A DNA stretch of 23,716 bases from an uncultured Actinoplanes sp. Lineage in GTDB: Bacteria; Actinomycetota; Actinomycetes; Mycobacteriales; Micromonosporaceae. The position numbers were made by a program, and so were the translations under genes. Of the stretch, positions 7,294 to 16,588 are shown piece after piece. Numbering within the stretch: the first letter of the stretch is position 1; each line of letters starts with the position of its first letter. Under the pieces are notes generated by a model. The model was not told the DNA's origin. It did not search any database and saw only the letters and a program-made list of their open reading frames with translations. The stretch covers positions 1 through 23,716 of the forward strand of contig NZ_CAKUCL010000095.1 of NCBI RefSeq assembly GCF_934643405.1, written 5' to 3'.

Positions 7294-7791
7294 TTGCAGG
7301 TCCAGCCGCAGTTGCGTGGTGTCTTGGCGCAGCCGAGGCAGCAACTCTTCGGGGAAAGGGGTGTGTTCGGCGCTTCGCTTTGCGGCTATCAGCGAAGGCA
7401 CGTACGGCAGGGTCTGGCCCAGCACGGCCAGGTCGGTCTCCAAGGTGCCGGTGCGCATCAAGTGGATGCCGGTCAGCAGGACGCGCAGGAGGTACAGGGC
7501 CGGCTTCAGCTCGCCGGTCTTCTCGAACAGGCGCTGCTGGGACGTCGCGAAACCCAGGTAGTGGTGGGCGTGTTCGACGCCGTCGCGGACGCCGCCTTGC
7601 TGCAGGGTCTCCGGGCCGGTGTGCAGGCCCAGCACGGCGGTTGCCGGCAGGATGTGGGCGGCTCGCACGTCGAGGTCCGAGTCGGCGGAGGCGAAGCCGT
7701 ACAGGTGGGCTCCGCTGACCGTTGCGAAGACCAGGGGGACAGGGAGGCCGGACGCCGCCGACGCGGCCCAGGCGGGTACCTCGATGGTCAC
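7138..7791 (-). CDS. COG3541-like nucleotidyltransferase, apparently with an internal deletion
   Basis: A 217-residue protein of the predicted nucleotidyltransferase group typified by VSGAHLYGFASADSDLDVR (residues 25-43), where D37/D39/D41 include the metal-binding acids. The C-terminal part (FEKTGELKPALYLLRVLLTGIHLMRTG) also matches the family. In relatives as I remember them, DGVE is followed by a strand supplying the third acid, then a helical segment with NGYVLEQLLSPL, before HAHHYxGF. Here DGVE73 runs straight into H74AHHYLGF, so about 45-50 residues are missing in frame. The upstream paralogue keeps the matching part (ANPTVLEVLWSPLI). The enzyme is probably inactive. It starts with GTG (7789-7791), overlapping the upstream stop as GTGA, with AAGGAA at a usable distance. 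Confidence 0.75.
   Translation of the reverse strand: MTIEVPAWAASAASGLPVPLVFATVSGAHLYGFASADSDLDVRAAHILPATAVLGLHTGPETLQQGGVRDGVEHAHHYLGFATSQQRLFEKTGELKPALYLLRVLLTGIHLMRTGTLETDLAVLGQTLPYVPSLIAAKRSAEHTPFPEELLPRLRQDTTQLRLDLQSAQAASRLPSHPAASAVATLNALVIDARLRTPEPATAQALTAPTAAAQTRV
7573..7573 (-). other. Junction of the inferred in-frame deletion in the nucleotidyltransferase
   Basis: Codon 73 (GAA, Glu) ends here and codon 74 (CAC, His) begins at 7572. The family segment normally between DGVE and HAHHY is absent while both flanks remain well conserved, with no frameshift. I see no clear long repeat at the junction. The size of the loss is inferred from memory of the family. Confidence 0.45.
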
Positions 7792-8699
7792 GGCACATTC
7801 CTTTCCCGTACGCGAACAAGCAGTTGATCTATCTTGTCGCGATCGGGGGATGGGGGCAGCCGGGTTTCGGTGGCGGCCGTGGCCAGGTCCTCCTGCAGGG
7901 CGGTGGCCCAAGCGGTGATCTCGGGCCACGGCAGGGAGCCGTGTCTGATCGCCAGGAGGCGGTCGCGGCTGGGGCTGACGTCGACCAGGACCGAGCCGGT
8001 TCGCAGGACGTGCGCGCCCGCCATCAGCAGCCGGATCATGTGCATGGCCTGTTTGTGGTTCGTCCGGCCGGTGCGGGCGCAGCGATCTGTCACGCGTTTG
8101 AGCTGGTCAGCGGCGTATGCGCCATAGGTCTGGAAGACCCGTCGGGAGAGGAATGCCGACCGTACGGCAAGCAGCTCTTGACCGGTGTCGTTGATCTTTT
8201 CGATGAGCGGGGACCAGAGCACCTCGAGCACTGTCGGGTTGGCCTGCAGGGCGAGGGTGCAGAAACGCTCGAGCTCCCAGCTGAACTGCTCCGGCAGGGG
8301 GCCCTCCAGATGGGTGGGCGGTTTGTCCAGATGCCAGAACAGGGCAGTGGGTACCACGAACACGCCCCGCCGGTCGTGGTCGGAGCCGGGTCCGTCGAGC
8401 CCATAGGCCCGGGACCCGACCACCACCGACAGGATCATGTCCATCGCGGATGGAGAACTCCCAGCGGCGAGGGAGCGCGCACCCGCGCCGCCGGATTGCG
8501 AGCCCTCGGCCGGAGACGGCGAACCCGCGCGGCCGGATTGCGAGTCCTCAGCCAGGGGGCGCATACCCGCGCCGCCGGAGTGCGAGCCCTCGGCCAGGGA
8601 GCGCCTCCCCGCGCCGCCGGAGTGCGAGTCGTCGGCGCGGGGAGGCGGAACCTCGGCCGGGCGGCCGCCGTGAGGGCTCTCAGAGGAGAGGGAACTCAC
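7788..8699 (-). CDS. COG3541-like nucleotidyltransferase with an N-terminal tandem-repeat extension
   Basis: A 303-residue ORF. From Met86 it is a typical member of the predicted nucleotidyltransferase group: MDMILSVVVGSRAYGLDGPG with S106-D107-x-D109 as metal-binding residues, then ANPTVLEVLWSPL and a helical C-terminus. Residues 25-80 are four copies of a 14-residue repeat (SHSGGAGRRSLAEG and variants), which relatives lack. I chose the GTG at 8697-8699 because it overlaps the aldo/keto reductase stop as GTGA, because the repeat has an exact 42-bp period, and because G/C is strongly concentrated at third positions in this frame. The alternative start is ATG 8444 (218 residues), where homologues begin; neither start has a good Shine-Dalgarno. 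It probably works with the downstream paralogue; the substrate is unknown. Confidence 0.75.
   Translation of the reverse strand: MSSLSSESPHGGRPAEVPPPRADDSHSGGAGRRSLAEGSHSGGAGMRPLAEDSQSGRAGSPSPAEGSQSGGAGARSLAAGSSPSAMDMILSVVVGSRAYGLDGPGSDHDRRGVFVVPTALFWHLDKPPTHLEGPLPEQFSWELERFCTLALQANPTVLEVLWSPLIEKINDTGQELLAVRSAFLSRRVFQTYGAYAADQLKRVTDRCARTGRTNHKQAMHMIRLLMAGAHVLRTGSVLVDVSPSRDRLLAIRHGSLPWPEITAWATALQEDLATAATETRLPPSPDRDKIDQLLVRVRERNVP
8465..8650 (-). repeat. Tandem repeat array 2: four exact 42-bp units, read as 14-residue repeats
   Basis: The plus-strand core GCGCCGCCGG (with variant GCGCGGCCGG) recurs at 8485, 8527, 8569 and 8611, exactly 42 bp apart. On the minus strand each unit encodes S-(H/Q)-S-G-(G/R)-A-G followed by seven variable residues ending E/A-G/D. 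Differences between copies are partly synonymous (GCC/GCT, GGG/GGT). A degenerate fifth copy may follow towards 8660. It shares no obvious sequence with the other arrays in the window. Confidence 0.8.
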
Positions 8700-9691
8700 A
8701 GGTCGAGGACCGAGCCGTCGATTTCGTCGATCTCCTCGTCGGTCAGGGTCAGGTTGTGGATCGACGCGACGTTGCCCTCCAGCTGTTCGACGCTGCTGGC
8801 GCCGATGATGAGGCTGGTCATGCGGCTGTCGCGCAGCGCCCAGGCCAGCGCCATCTGGGCCAGCGACTGGCCGCGCCGCTTGGCGATGTCGTTGAGCTGG
8901 TGGATGCGGCCCATGGTCTGGGCGTCCAGGTCGGTCTCGTTGAGGAAGACGCTGGTACGCACCCGGGAGTCGTCGGGGATGCCGCCGAGGTAGCGGTCGG
9001 TGAGCAGGCCCTGCTGCAGCGGGCTGTAGGCGATGCAGCCGGCGCCCGCCTCGGCGAGGGTGTCGAGCAGGTTGTCGTGTTCGATCCAGCGGTTGAGGAT
9101 CGAGTAGGACGGCTGGTGGATCAGCAGCGGCGTGCCGAGGCCGCGCAGGATCTCAGCGGCCTGCGCGGTCTGCGCGGCGGTGTAGTTGCTGATGCCGACG
9201 TAGAGCGCCTTGCCCGCGCGCACGACCGCGTCCAGCGCCGCCATGGTCTCCTCCAGCGGCGTCTCCGGGTCGGGACGGTGGCTGTAGAAGATGTCGACGT
9301 AGTCCAGGCCGAGCCGCCGCAGCGACTGGTCGAGGGAGCTGACCAGGTATTTGCGGGAGCCCCATTCGCCGTACGGGCCCGGCCACATGTGGTAGCCGGC
9401 CTTGGTGGAGATGACCATCTCGTCGCGGTGGGGGCGCAGGTCGCCGGCGAGGATGCGGCCGAAGTTGCTCTCCGCGCTGCCGGGCGGCGGCCCGTAGTTG
9501 TTGGCCAGGTCGAAGTGGGTGACGCCGAGGTCGAAGGCGCGGCGCACGATCGCGCGCTGGCGGTCCAGGGGCCGGCCGTCGCCGAAGTTGTGCCACAGGC
9601 CGAGGGAGATGACGGGCAGTTTCAGCCCACTGCGCCCGGCGCGGCGGTAGGTCATGGTGTCGTAGCGGTCGTCCGCGGGGGTGTAGGTCAC
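8696..9691 (-). CDS. Aldo/keto reductase, YghZ-type (L-glyceraldehyde 3-phosphate reductase-like)
   Basis: A 331-residue, full-length aldo/keto reductase with a TIM-barrel fold, expected to reduce small aldehydes with NADPH in the cytoplasm. The tetrad is visible: Asp in HFDLANNYG, its Tyr, Lys in ISTKAGYHMW and His in FYSHRPD. The N-terminus (RSGLKLPVISLGLWHNFG) and the insert GPYGEWGSRKYL are characteristic of the YghZ/MgrA branch rather than of generic reductases. Translation starts at GTG 9691 with AGGGTGGT three bases upstream; an internal ATG at 9655 would cut off the conserved opening. Its stop overlaps the start of the nucleotidyltransferase by four bases, so the three genes 9691-7138 form one leftward unit. 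Gene and riboswitch diverge from a short shared region. Confidence 0.9.
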   Translation of the reverse strand: MTYTPADDRYDTMTYRRAGRSGLKLPVISLGLWHNFGDGRPLDRQRAIVRRAFDLGVTHFDLANNYGPPPGSAESNFGRILAGDLRPHRDEMVISTKAGYHMWPGPYGEWGSRKYLVSSLDQSLRRLGLDYVDIFYSHRPDPETPLEETMAALDAVVRAGKALYVGISNYTAAQTAQAAEILRGLGTPLLIHQPSYSILNRWIEHDNLLDTLAEAGAGCIAYSPLQQGLLTDRYLGGIPDDSRVRTSVFLNETDLDAQTMGRIHQLNDIAKRRGQSLAQMALAWALRDSRMTSLIIGASSVEQLEGNVASIHNLTLTDEEIDEIDGSVLDL

Positions 9692-9747
9692 AGCACCACC
9701 CTACGAACATCGGTCCGGCTGTTGATCGCTGGTACGTTTGCTGCAGC

Positions 9748-9891
9748 CACGCGGGAGAGCCCGCCGGCCCCGGTGACGGGGTTCGCGGCGGCGCCGAAGG
9801 GGCAAATCCTCCCCGGAACCTCTCAGGCAAAGCGGACCGCGTGGGCAGGCGACTCTGGAATGCCCGATCGCGGGTATGACAGAGGGGGAGG
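9748..9891 (+). promoter_or_regulatory. Glycine riboswitch (one full aptamer, vestige of a second)
   Basis: The leader of gcvP contains the glycine-aptamer signature blocks in order: GCGGGAGAG (9751-9759), GCCGAAGGGGCAA (9792-9804), CGGAACCTCTCAGGCAAA (from about 9814) and GGACCGC then GCGACTCTGGAA (to 9860). Instead of a full second aptamer there is only a small hairpin (CCCG-ATCG-CGGG, about 9863-9874) and then ATGACAGAGGGGGAGG (9876-9891), which is the usual 3' end of the second aptamer in actinobacterial tandem glycine riboswitches. It thus appears to be a singlet with the second domain largely deleted. Glycine binding would be expected to switch on glycine cleavage. Confidence 0.9.
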
Positions 9892-9921
9892 CCGCCTTGT
9901 CGACCTCTCCCTCGGTAGGAG
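9882..9921 (+). promoter_or_regulatory. Candidate expression platform: alternative hairpins around the gcvP ribosome-binding site
   Basis: GAGGGGGAGG (9882-9891) can pair over ten positions (one G-U) with CCTCTCCCTC (9904-9913). Alternatively CTCC (9907-9910) within the same arm can pair with GGAG (9918-9921) of the ribosome-binding site. The two pairings exclude each other, and the first uses the 3' end of the aptamer region. This suggests control of translation start; no T-run terminator is present. Energies were not calculated. Confidence 0.4.
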
Positions 9922-9927
9922 CCGTCA

Positions 9928-12726
<2,799 letters not shown>

Positions 12727-12736
12727 CCCTCCCGCG

Positions 12737-12777
12737 TGTGGGGATTTCCGCCGGTGTGGCCGGCGGGAGTCCCCACA
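12737..12777 (+). terminator. First of two repeated hairpins after gcvP
   Basis: TGTGGGGATTTCCGCC (12737-12752) pairs along its full 16 bases, with two G-U pairs, with GGCGGGAGTCCCCACA (12762-12777). It starts 10 bases after the gcvP stop and has no T-run. The G-U pairs fall on the plus-strand transcript, while on the minus strand the same positions would be C-A mismatches, so the structure is better suited to rightward RNA. Confidence 0.6.
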
Positions 12778-12795
12778 GTGTGAGAGTGCGCGTCG

Positions 12796-12836
12796 TGTGG
12801 GGATTTCCGCCCGTCGGGGAGGCGGGAGTCCCCACA
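12796..12836 (+). terminator. Second copy of the gcvP downstream hairpin
   Basis: The same two 16-base arms recur at 12796-12811 and 12821-12836, 59 bp after the first copy, with a different loop. Arm conservation with loop change suggests that the hairpin itself is the functional unit, most likely transcription termination between the converging genes. Confidence 0.6.
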
Positions 12837-12880
12837 TCCGAAGCGGCAGTCGTTCTGTTACTCTGCGTGTCCGGTTGGGT

Positions 12881-12899
12881 CGCGACGACCGGTGTCGCG
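12881..12899 (-). terminator. Short hairpin after the DUF5999-type gene
   Basis: CGCGAC (12881-12886) pairs with GTCGCG (12894-12899) around 7 bases, two bases beyond the stop codon of the leftward gene. With the two hairpins above it forms a convergent terminator block. Confidence 0.35.
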
Positions 12900-12901
12900 G
12901 C

Positions 12902-13105
12902 TCAGGCGGCGAGAGCGTGGGGAGCGGGTCCGCGGTGCGGTTCGATCATGGTGCCGTCGGGCAGGATCTCACCGGTGTCCTCGAAGGTGATCACGCCGTT
13001 GCAGAGCAGGCTCCACCCCTGTTCGGGGTGGGCGGCGACGATCCGCGCGGCTTCGCGATCCGTGGCTTCGGCGGTGGGACAGGGGTTCTTGTGCTGGCAC
13101 AACAT
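12902..13105 (-). CDS. Small DUF5999-type actinobacterial protein
   Basis: A 67-residue protein opening MLCQHKNPCPTAEATDREAA and continuing AAHPEQGWSLLCNGVITFEDTG-E-ILPDG. This is the pattern of the short DUF5999 proteins common in actinomycetes, which also start with a Cys-x-His...Cys segment, have the core HPEQGWSLLCNGV and end in a proline/histidine tail. The cysteines at 3, 9 and 35 and the early histidine could bind metal; no function is known to me. The start at 13105 is supported by GGAG seven bases upstream and by the family; the frame is open to 13315 but that part has no resemblance. It faces gcvP and diverges from pabB. Confidence 0.85.
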   Translation of the reverse strand: MLCQHKNPCPTAEATDREAARIVAAHPEQGWSLLCNGVITFEDTGEILPDGTMIEPHRGPAPHALAA

Positions 13106-13225
13106 CGGGGGTCTCCGGTCGGGGGCTGTGTGATGATTCACAACGACGGTGACGGACGTTACCTCAATCCGAACGACGACGGATCGAGCGGGTGACGCGC
13201 TCCATTGCGAGAATCCTCGGTTCCG

Positions 13226-14494
13226 ATGGTCCACGGAAGCACCCTGCTCGACCACTGCCCGGCACCTCCTTCCGCGCCGCCGCCGGCTGCTCCGGCGTCC
13301 TGCCAGGGCCGTCACCGTGCGTCAGCGGTCTTCGAATGGCGTGCGTGCGACGGCGGTGACCCTGCCGAGCTTGTCGCCGCCTTCCTCGCCGGCAACGGAC
13401 TGCCCGTGCGAAATATTGGCCGAACGGACACCCGGACTCACCCGGACGGCGATGGCAGGCTCTGCGGAGCGGCACTGTACGTGTCCGCGGCTGCCGGTTG
13501 CGTGATGATCGGCGCCGGACCGGGGGCCCGGTCGCCGGTTCCCCGGATTCCGGATGTCTATGCGGTCGTCTATCGGCACGCCCCGAATGTCGCTCGCGCG
13601 AGCGAATCGGCGAATGTGCGGCACGAGTGCGGAGAGACCTACCGCGTGCCGGGTGCCAGGTCGGCCGTACCGGGGATGAAGCAGACATTTCGCGTGGGTT
13701 CGTGGACGCCGAGCTGGTCGCCGCAGGAGCACGCCGCGGCGGTCGAGGCCGTCCGGGAGGCGATCGGGCGCGGCGACGTCTACCAGGCCAACGTGGTCGG
13801 GCACCTCAGCGCGCCGTACACCGGGGATCCCGGCCCGGCGCTGCGGCGGGTGGCGTCCCTGCCGGGCGCGCGCTACGGCGGGGTGCTCGGCGGCGCCGGC
13901 TGGGCGCTGGCGACCGCGACCCCGGAGACGCTGGTCGAGGTCCGCGACGGCCGGGTGATCACCCGGCCGATCAAGGGCACCCGGCCGGCCACCGCGGCCG
14001 GCCTGCGGGAGCTGCTGGCGTCGGAGAAGGAACGCGCCGAGCACATCATGATCGTCGACCTGGAACGCAACGACCTCGCCCGGCTGCGAGGCGCCGGGCC
14101 GGTGCGGGTCGACGAGCTTTTCTCCGTACGGCGCTGGGCCGACCTGTGGCAGGCGGAATCCGTGGTCTCGGCCCCGGTGGCCGCCGACGGGCTCGACCTG
14201 GCCGACCTGCTGCGCGCCGTCTGCCCGGGCGGGTCGGTCACCGGCGCGCCCAAGCTCGCCGCCCTCGCCGAGATCGCCCGGCTGGAACCGGTCGGGCGGG
14301 GCGTCAGCATGGGCGCGCTCGGCTGGGTCGGCACCGGCCACCTCGACCTGGGCCTGTCGATCCGCACGGTGGCGGTCGACGGGCAGCGCGTGCACGCCTG
14401 GGCCGGCGGCGGCATCACCTGGGACAGCGACCCGGTCGCCGAGGTGCGCGAGGCGGCGGCGAAGGCGGCACCGATCCGCGCCGCCCTGGGTTGA
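13226..14494 (+). CDS. pabB: Aminodeoxychorismate synthase component I (chorismate-utilising enzyme, PabB-type)
   Basis: A 422-residue chorismate-binding enzyme that aminates chorismate to aminodeoxychorismate, the first step towards p-aminobenzoate and folate. The catalytic domain is complete: GDVYQANVVGHLSAPY, then PIKGTRPAT, EHIMIVDLERNDL and VCPGGSVTGAPK, ending in AWAGGGITWDSDP. The PIKG motif separates it from anthranilate synthases. The N-terminal domain is short and atypical, with a divergent stretch between VVYRHA and FRVGSWTPSW. The start is uncertain: ATG 13226 lacks a Shine-Dalgarno sequence, TTG 13205 is another option, and family-like sequence only begins near FEWRACDGGDP. Its glutaminase partner is not nearby. 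The next gene starts 37 bp downstream. Confidence 0.85.
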   Translation: MVHGSTLLDHCPAPPSAPPPAAPASCQGRHRASAVFEWRACDGGDPAELVAAFLAGNGLPVRNIGRTDTRTHPDGDGRLCGAALYVSAAAGCVMIGAGPGARSPVPRIPDVYAVVYRHAPNVARASESANVRHECGETYRVPGARSAVPGMKQTFRVGSWTPSWSPQEHAAAVEAVREAIGRGDVYQANVVGHLSAPYTGDPGPALRRVASLPGARYGGVLGGAGWALATATPETLVEVRDGRVITRPIKGTRPATAAGLRELLASEKERAEHIMIVDLERNDLARLRGAGPVRVDELFSVRRWADLWQAESVVSAPVAADGLDLADLLRAVCPGGSVTGAPKLAALAEIARLEPVGRGVSMGALGWVGTGHLDLGLSIRTVAVDGQRVHAWAGGGITWDSDPVAEVREAAAKAAPIRAALG

Positions 14495-14530
14495 CCCGTT
14501 TCTGTCGTACCCCTGTGGCAGGGTCATGCC

Positions 14531-15115
14531 GTGCCGAAGACGCAGTACTACACCGCCACCACCATCGACGGATTCATCGCCGACCCGGACAACTCCCTCG
14601 ATTGGCTGTTCGAGGTCGACGAGGGCCGCGAGGACGAAGCCGGCGAGACGCCGTTCAGCGCCTTCTTCGCCGGGGTGGGCGCGTTCGCCATGGGCGCGAC
14701 CACCTACCGGTGGGTGCTCGAGCACGACGCGCTGCTGGAGAACCCGATCAAGTGGGCCGAGTACTACGGCGACACCCCGGCCTGGGTGTTCACCCACCGG
14801 GACCTGCCGCCGATCCCCGGGGCGAACCTGACGTTCGTGCGCGGTGACGTGCGGCCGGTGCACGAGGCGATGAGCGCGGTCGCCGGCGAGAAGAACATCT
14901 GGCTGGTCGGCGGCGGCGAGCTCGCCGGGGCGTTCGCCGACGCGGGCCTGCTCGACGAGATCATCCTCGGCGTCGCCCCGGTCACCCTCGGCGCCGGCGC
15001 GCCGGTGCTGCCCCGCCGGCTCGGCGCGTCCCGGCTGCGGCTGACCGGCATGCAGCAGCGGGGGCAATTCGCCTACCTGACGTACGCGGTGGGCCGCCCG
15101 GCGTCATCGGAATGA
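14531..15115 (+). CDS. Dihydrofolate reductase-family protein (RibD C-terminal-like)
   Basis: A 194-residue protein with the RibD-C/DHFR-like fold: an N-terminal YYTATTIDGFIADPDNSLDW, GATTYRW (about 56-62) and the nucleotide-binding segment NIWLVGGGELAGAFADAGLLDE. Such stand-alone proteins probably reduce small molecules with NADPH, but their substrates are unknown; the proximity to pabB hints at folate or pterin chemistry without proving it. Start is GTG 14531 with AGGG seven bases upstream. An overlapping ATG at 14526 is in another frame. A large hairpin follows the stop codon. Confidence 0.85.
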   Translation: MPKTQYYTATTIDGFIADPDNSLDWLFEVDEGREDEAGETPFSAFFAGVGAFAMGATTYRWVLEHDALLENPIKWAEYYGDTPAWVFTHRDLPPIPGANLTFVRGDVRPVHEAMSAVAGEKNIWLVGGGELAGAFADAGLLDEIILGVAPVTLGAGAPVLPRRLGASRLRLTGMQQRGQFAYLTYAVGRPASSE

Positions 15116-15131
15116 GACCTCGGCCCGGTCA

Positions 15132-15175
15132 CCGAACCCCTCCATCGGCACGTCCTTGCCGGTAGAGGGGTTCGG
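15132..15175. promoter_or_regulatory. Large two-part hairpin between the reductase and the repeat-bearing membrane gene
   Basis: CCGAACCCCTC (15132-15142) pairs perfectly with GAGGGGTTCGG (15165-15175). Inside it, after a symmetrical 3x3 loop, CGGCA (15146-15150) pairs with TGCCG (15157-15161). It starts 17 bases after the reductase stop and ends 11 bases before the GTG of the next gene, just touching its ribosome-binding site GGGAGG. It could end reductase transcription or act in the leader of the membrane gene. Confidence 0.6.
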
Positions 15176-15186
15176 GAGGGCCGGGA

Positions 15187-15735
15187 GTGACCGAAGATCT
15201 GCGCGCGTTGCTGCGGGCCGGCCTGGACGCCGAACGGCCGCCCCCGCTCGGTGACGTCGTCGGCGCCGCGATCCGCGAGGGCCGCCGCCGTCGCCGCCAG
15301 CGCCGCATCGGCCTCGCCGTCGCCCTGGCCACCACCGCCCTGACCGTGGTGGCCGCCATCCTGGCCGGCGACGCCGGCTTCGCCGGCGGGCCGATGCCAC
15401 CGACACCCACAGGCGGCCAGGTTCGGCCGCTTCCCGGGGGCGACCCGATGCCGCCCGTTCCCGCGGGTGCAGAAATCGAGCCGGCTCCTACGGGCGACCG
15501 CATGCCGCCGGTTCCCGCGGGTGGCCAAAGTGAGCGGCCTGCTGGGGGCGGCCGGATGCCGCCGATTCCCGTGAGTGGCCAAAGTGAGCGACCTCCTGAG
15601 GGCGGGCGGATGCCGTCGGTTCCTGCGGATGGCCACAGTGAGCCGTCTCCCGAGCTCGACCGCACCCCGTCGGCTCGTGGAGACGGGCAAATGCCGCCGG
15701 TTCCTGCGGGTGGGCATATCGAGCCGGTTCCTTAG
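15187..15735 (+). CDS. Membrane protein N-terminus with 18-residue repeats (probable 5' part of a split gene)
   Basis: A 182-residue ORF. Residues 1-40 are cytoplasmic and end in an arginine cluster (REGRRRRRQRR), residues 41-60 (IGLAVALATTALTVVAAILA) are a single membrane span, and everything after residue 69 is tandem repeats of the type MPPVPAGGQSERPxGGGR. This layout (short cytoplasmic head, one span, outer domain) is typical of the membrane proteins encoded beside SigE-family sigma factors in actinomycetes. The outer domain expected here is instead found 850 bp downstream in another frame. The ORF ends at TAG 15733-15735 inside the repeat array. Start GTG has GGGAGG seven bases upstream. 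A truncated, repeat-tailed protein may still be made. Confidence 0.65.
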   Translation: MTEDLRALLRAGLDAERPPPLGDVVGAAIREGRRRRRQRRIGLAVALATTALTVVAAILAGDAGFAGGPMPPTPTGGQVRPLPGGDPMPPVPAGAEIEPAPTGDRMPPVPAGGQSERPAGGGRMPPIPVSGQSERPPEGGRMPSVPADGHSEPSPELDRTPSARGDGQMPPVPAGGHIEPVP

Positions 15736-16108
15736 GGTGGCCCGATGCCGCCGGCTGGTGGGGCGGGGAGATGCGGTCGGTTCCTGCGGGTAGGCACATC
15801 GAGCGGGCTCCTGGCAGCGGGCGATGCCGCCGGTTCCTGCGGGTGGGCAGAACGAGCCGGTTCCTTGAGGCGCCGGATGCCTCCGGCTGGTTGGGGCGGC
15901 GAGATGCCGTCGGTTCCTGGGCCGGAGGGCATCGAGCCGGCTTCATGACAGCGGGCAAACGCCGTGGTTCTGCGGATGGGCACATCGAGCCAGCTCGTGG
16001 CAGGGTCAGATGCCGCCGATTCCCGTGGGTGGGAATTCGAGCCGGCTCTTGGCGACGGGTCGACGCCGCCCGTTCCCACTGGCGGCCAGATGCCGGTTCC
16101 ATCGGGGT
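15391..16108 (+). repeat. Tandem repeat array 3: 54-bp units with inserted 27-bp half units
   Basis: The landmark ATGCCGCCGGTTCC (or close variants) recurs with its A at about 15394, 15448, 15502, 15556, 15610 and 15664, exactly 54 bp apart, then 15691 (+27), 15745 (+54), 15771 (+26), 15824, 15877, 15904 (+27), 15959, 16010, 16063 and 16090 (+27). Up to the stop codon at 15735 every step is 54 or 27 bp and the reading frame is kept. After it the steps drift to 51, 53 and 55. Units contain two halves, the second with (C/G)ATCGAGCCGG or AGTGAGC. Units follow directly, without spacers. Confidence 0.85.
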
Positions 16109-16169
16109 GATGCTGCCGATTGCGGACGGTGCCACGGCCCGCCCGCGACGGCAGGGCTGATCGCCTTGC

Positions 16170-16475
16170 GGACGGCGCCGCGGCCGACCTGCCCGCCACA
16201 GCCCATCCGCCCGCCACGGTCGGGCCGCCCGCCCCCTGCGGACGCCGGCCGCTCGTCGGTAGACGCTGGCCCGTCCGCCGCGGACGCCGGCGGCCCCTCC
16301 GCCGGCAGACGCTGGGCCGTCCGCCGGCAGACGTTGACCCGCCCGGCCGCCGCGTATTCGGGGCCGCCCGCCGACGCCGGCCCCTCCGCCGGCAGACGCT
16401 GGGCCGCCCGCCGACGCCGGTCCGTCCGCCGGCAGACGTTGACCCGCCCGGCCGCCGCGGATTCCCGGCCGCTGC
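16170..16475. repeat. Array 4: compound GC-rich repeats
   Basis: A 36-bp block starting GTCCGCCGGCAGACGTTGAC occurs identically at 16319-16354 and 16424-16459 (105 bp apart). A 29-bp block starting CGGCCCCTCCGCCGGCAGAC occurs at 16291-16319 and 16378-16406 (87 bp apart). Shorter CCGCCGGCAGACG and GCCGACGCCGG pieces fill the rest. Both distances are multiples of three. The sequence shares no clear unit with array 3, which it follows. No believable gene is present here on either strand. Confidence 0.75.
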
Positions 16476-16588
16476 GGATGGCGGTTGGCTGTCTCCCGGA
16501 AGCGTGCCGATCGCGCGGCCGTCCCCGGCCCGCGTCGCCGAGGGCGCGTACGTTGGCGAGCCACAGCGGCACGGAGAGTGTCGGAGGA

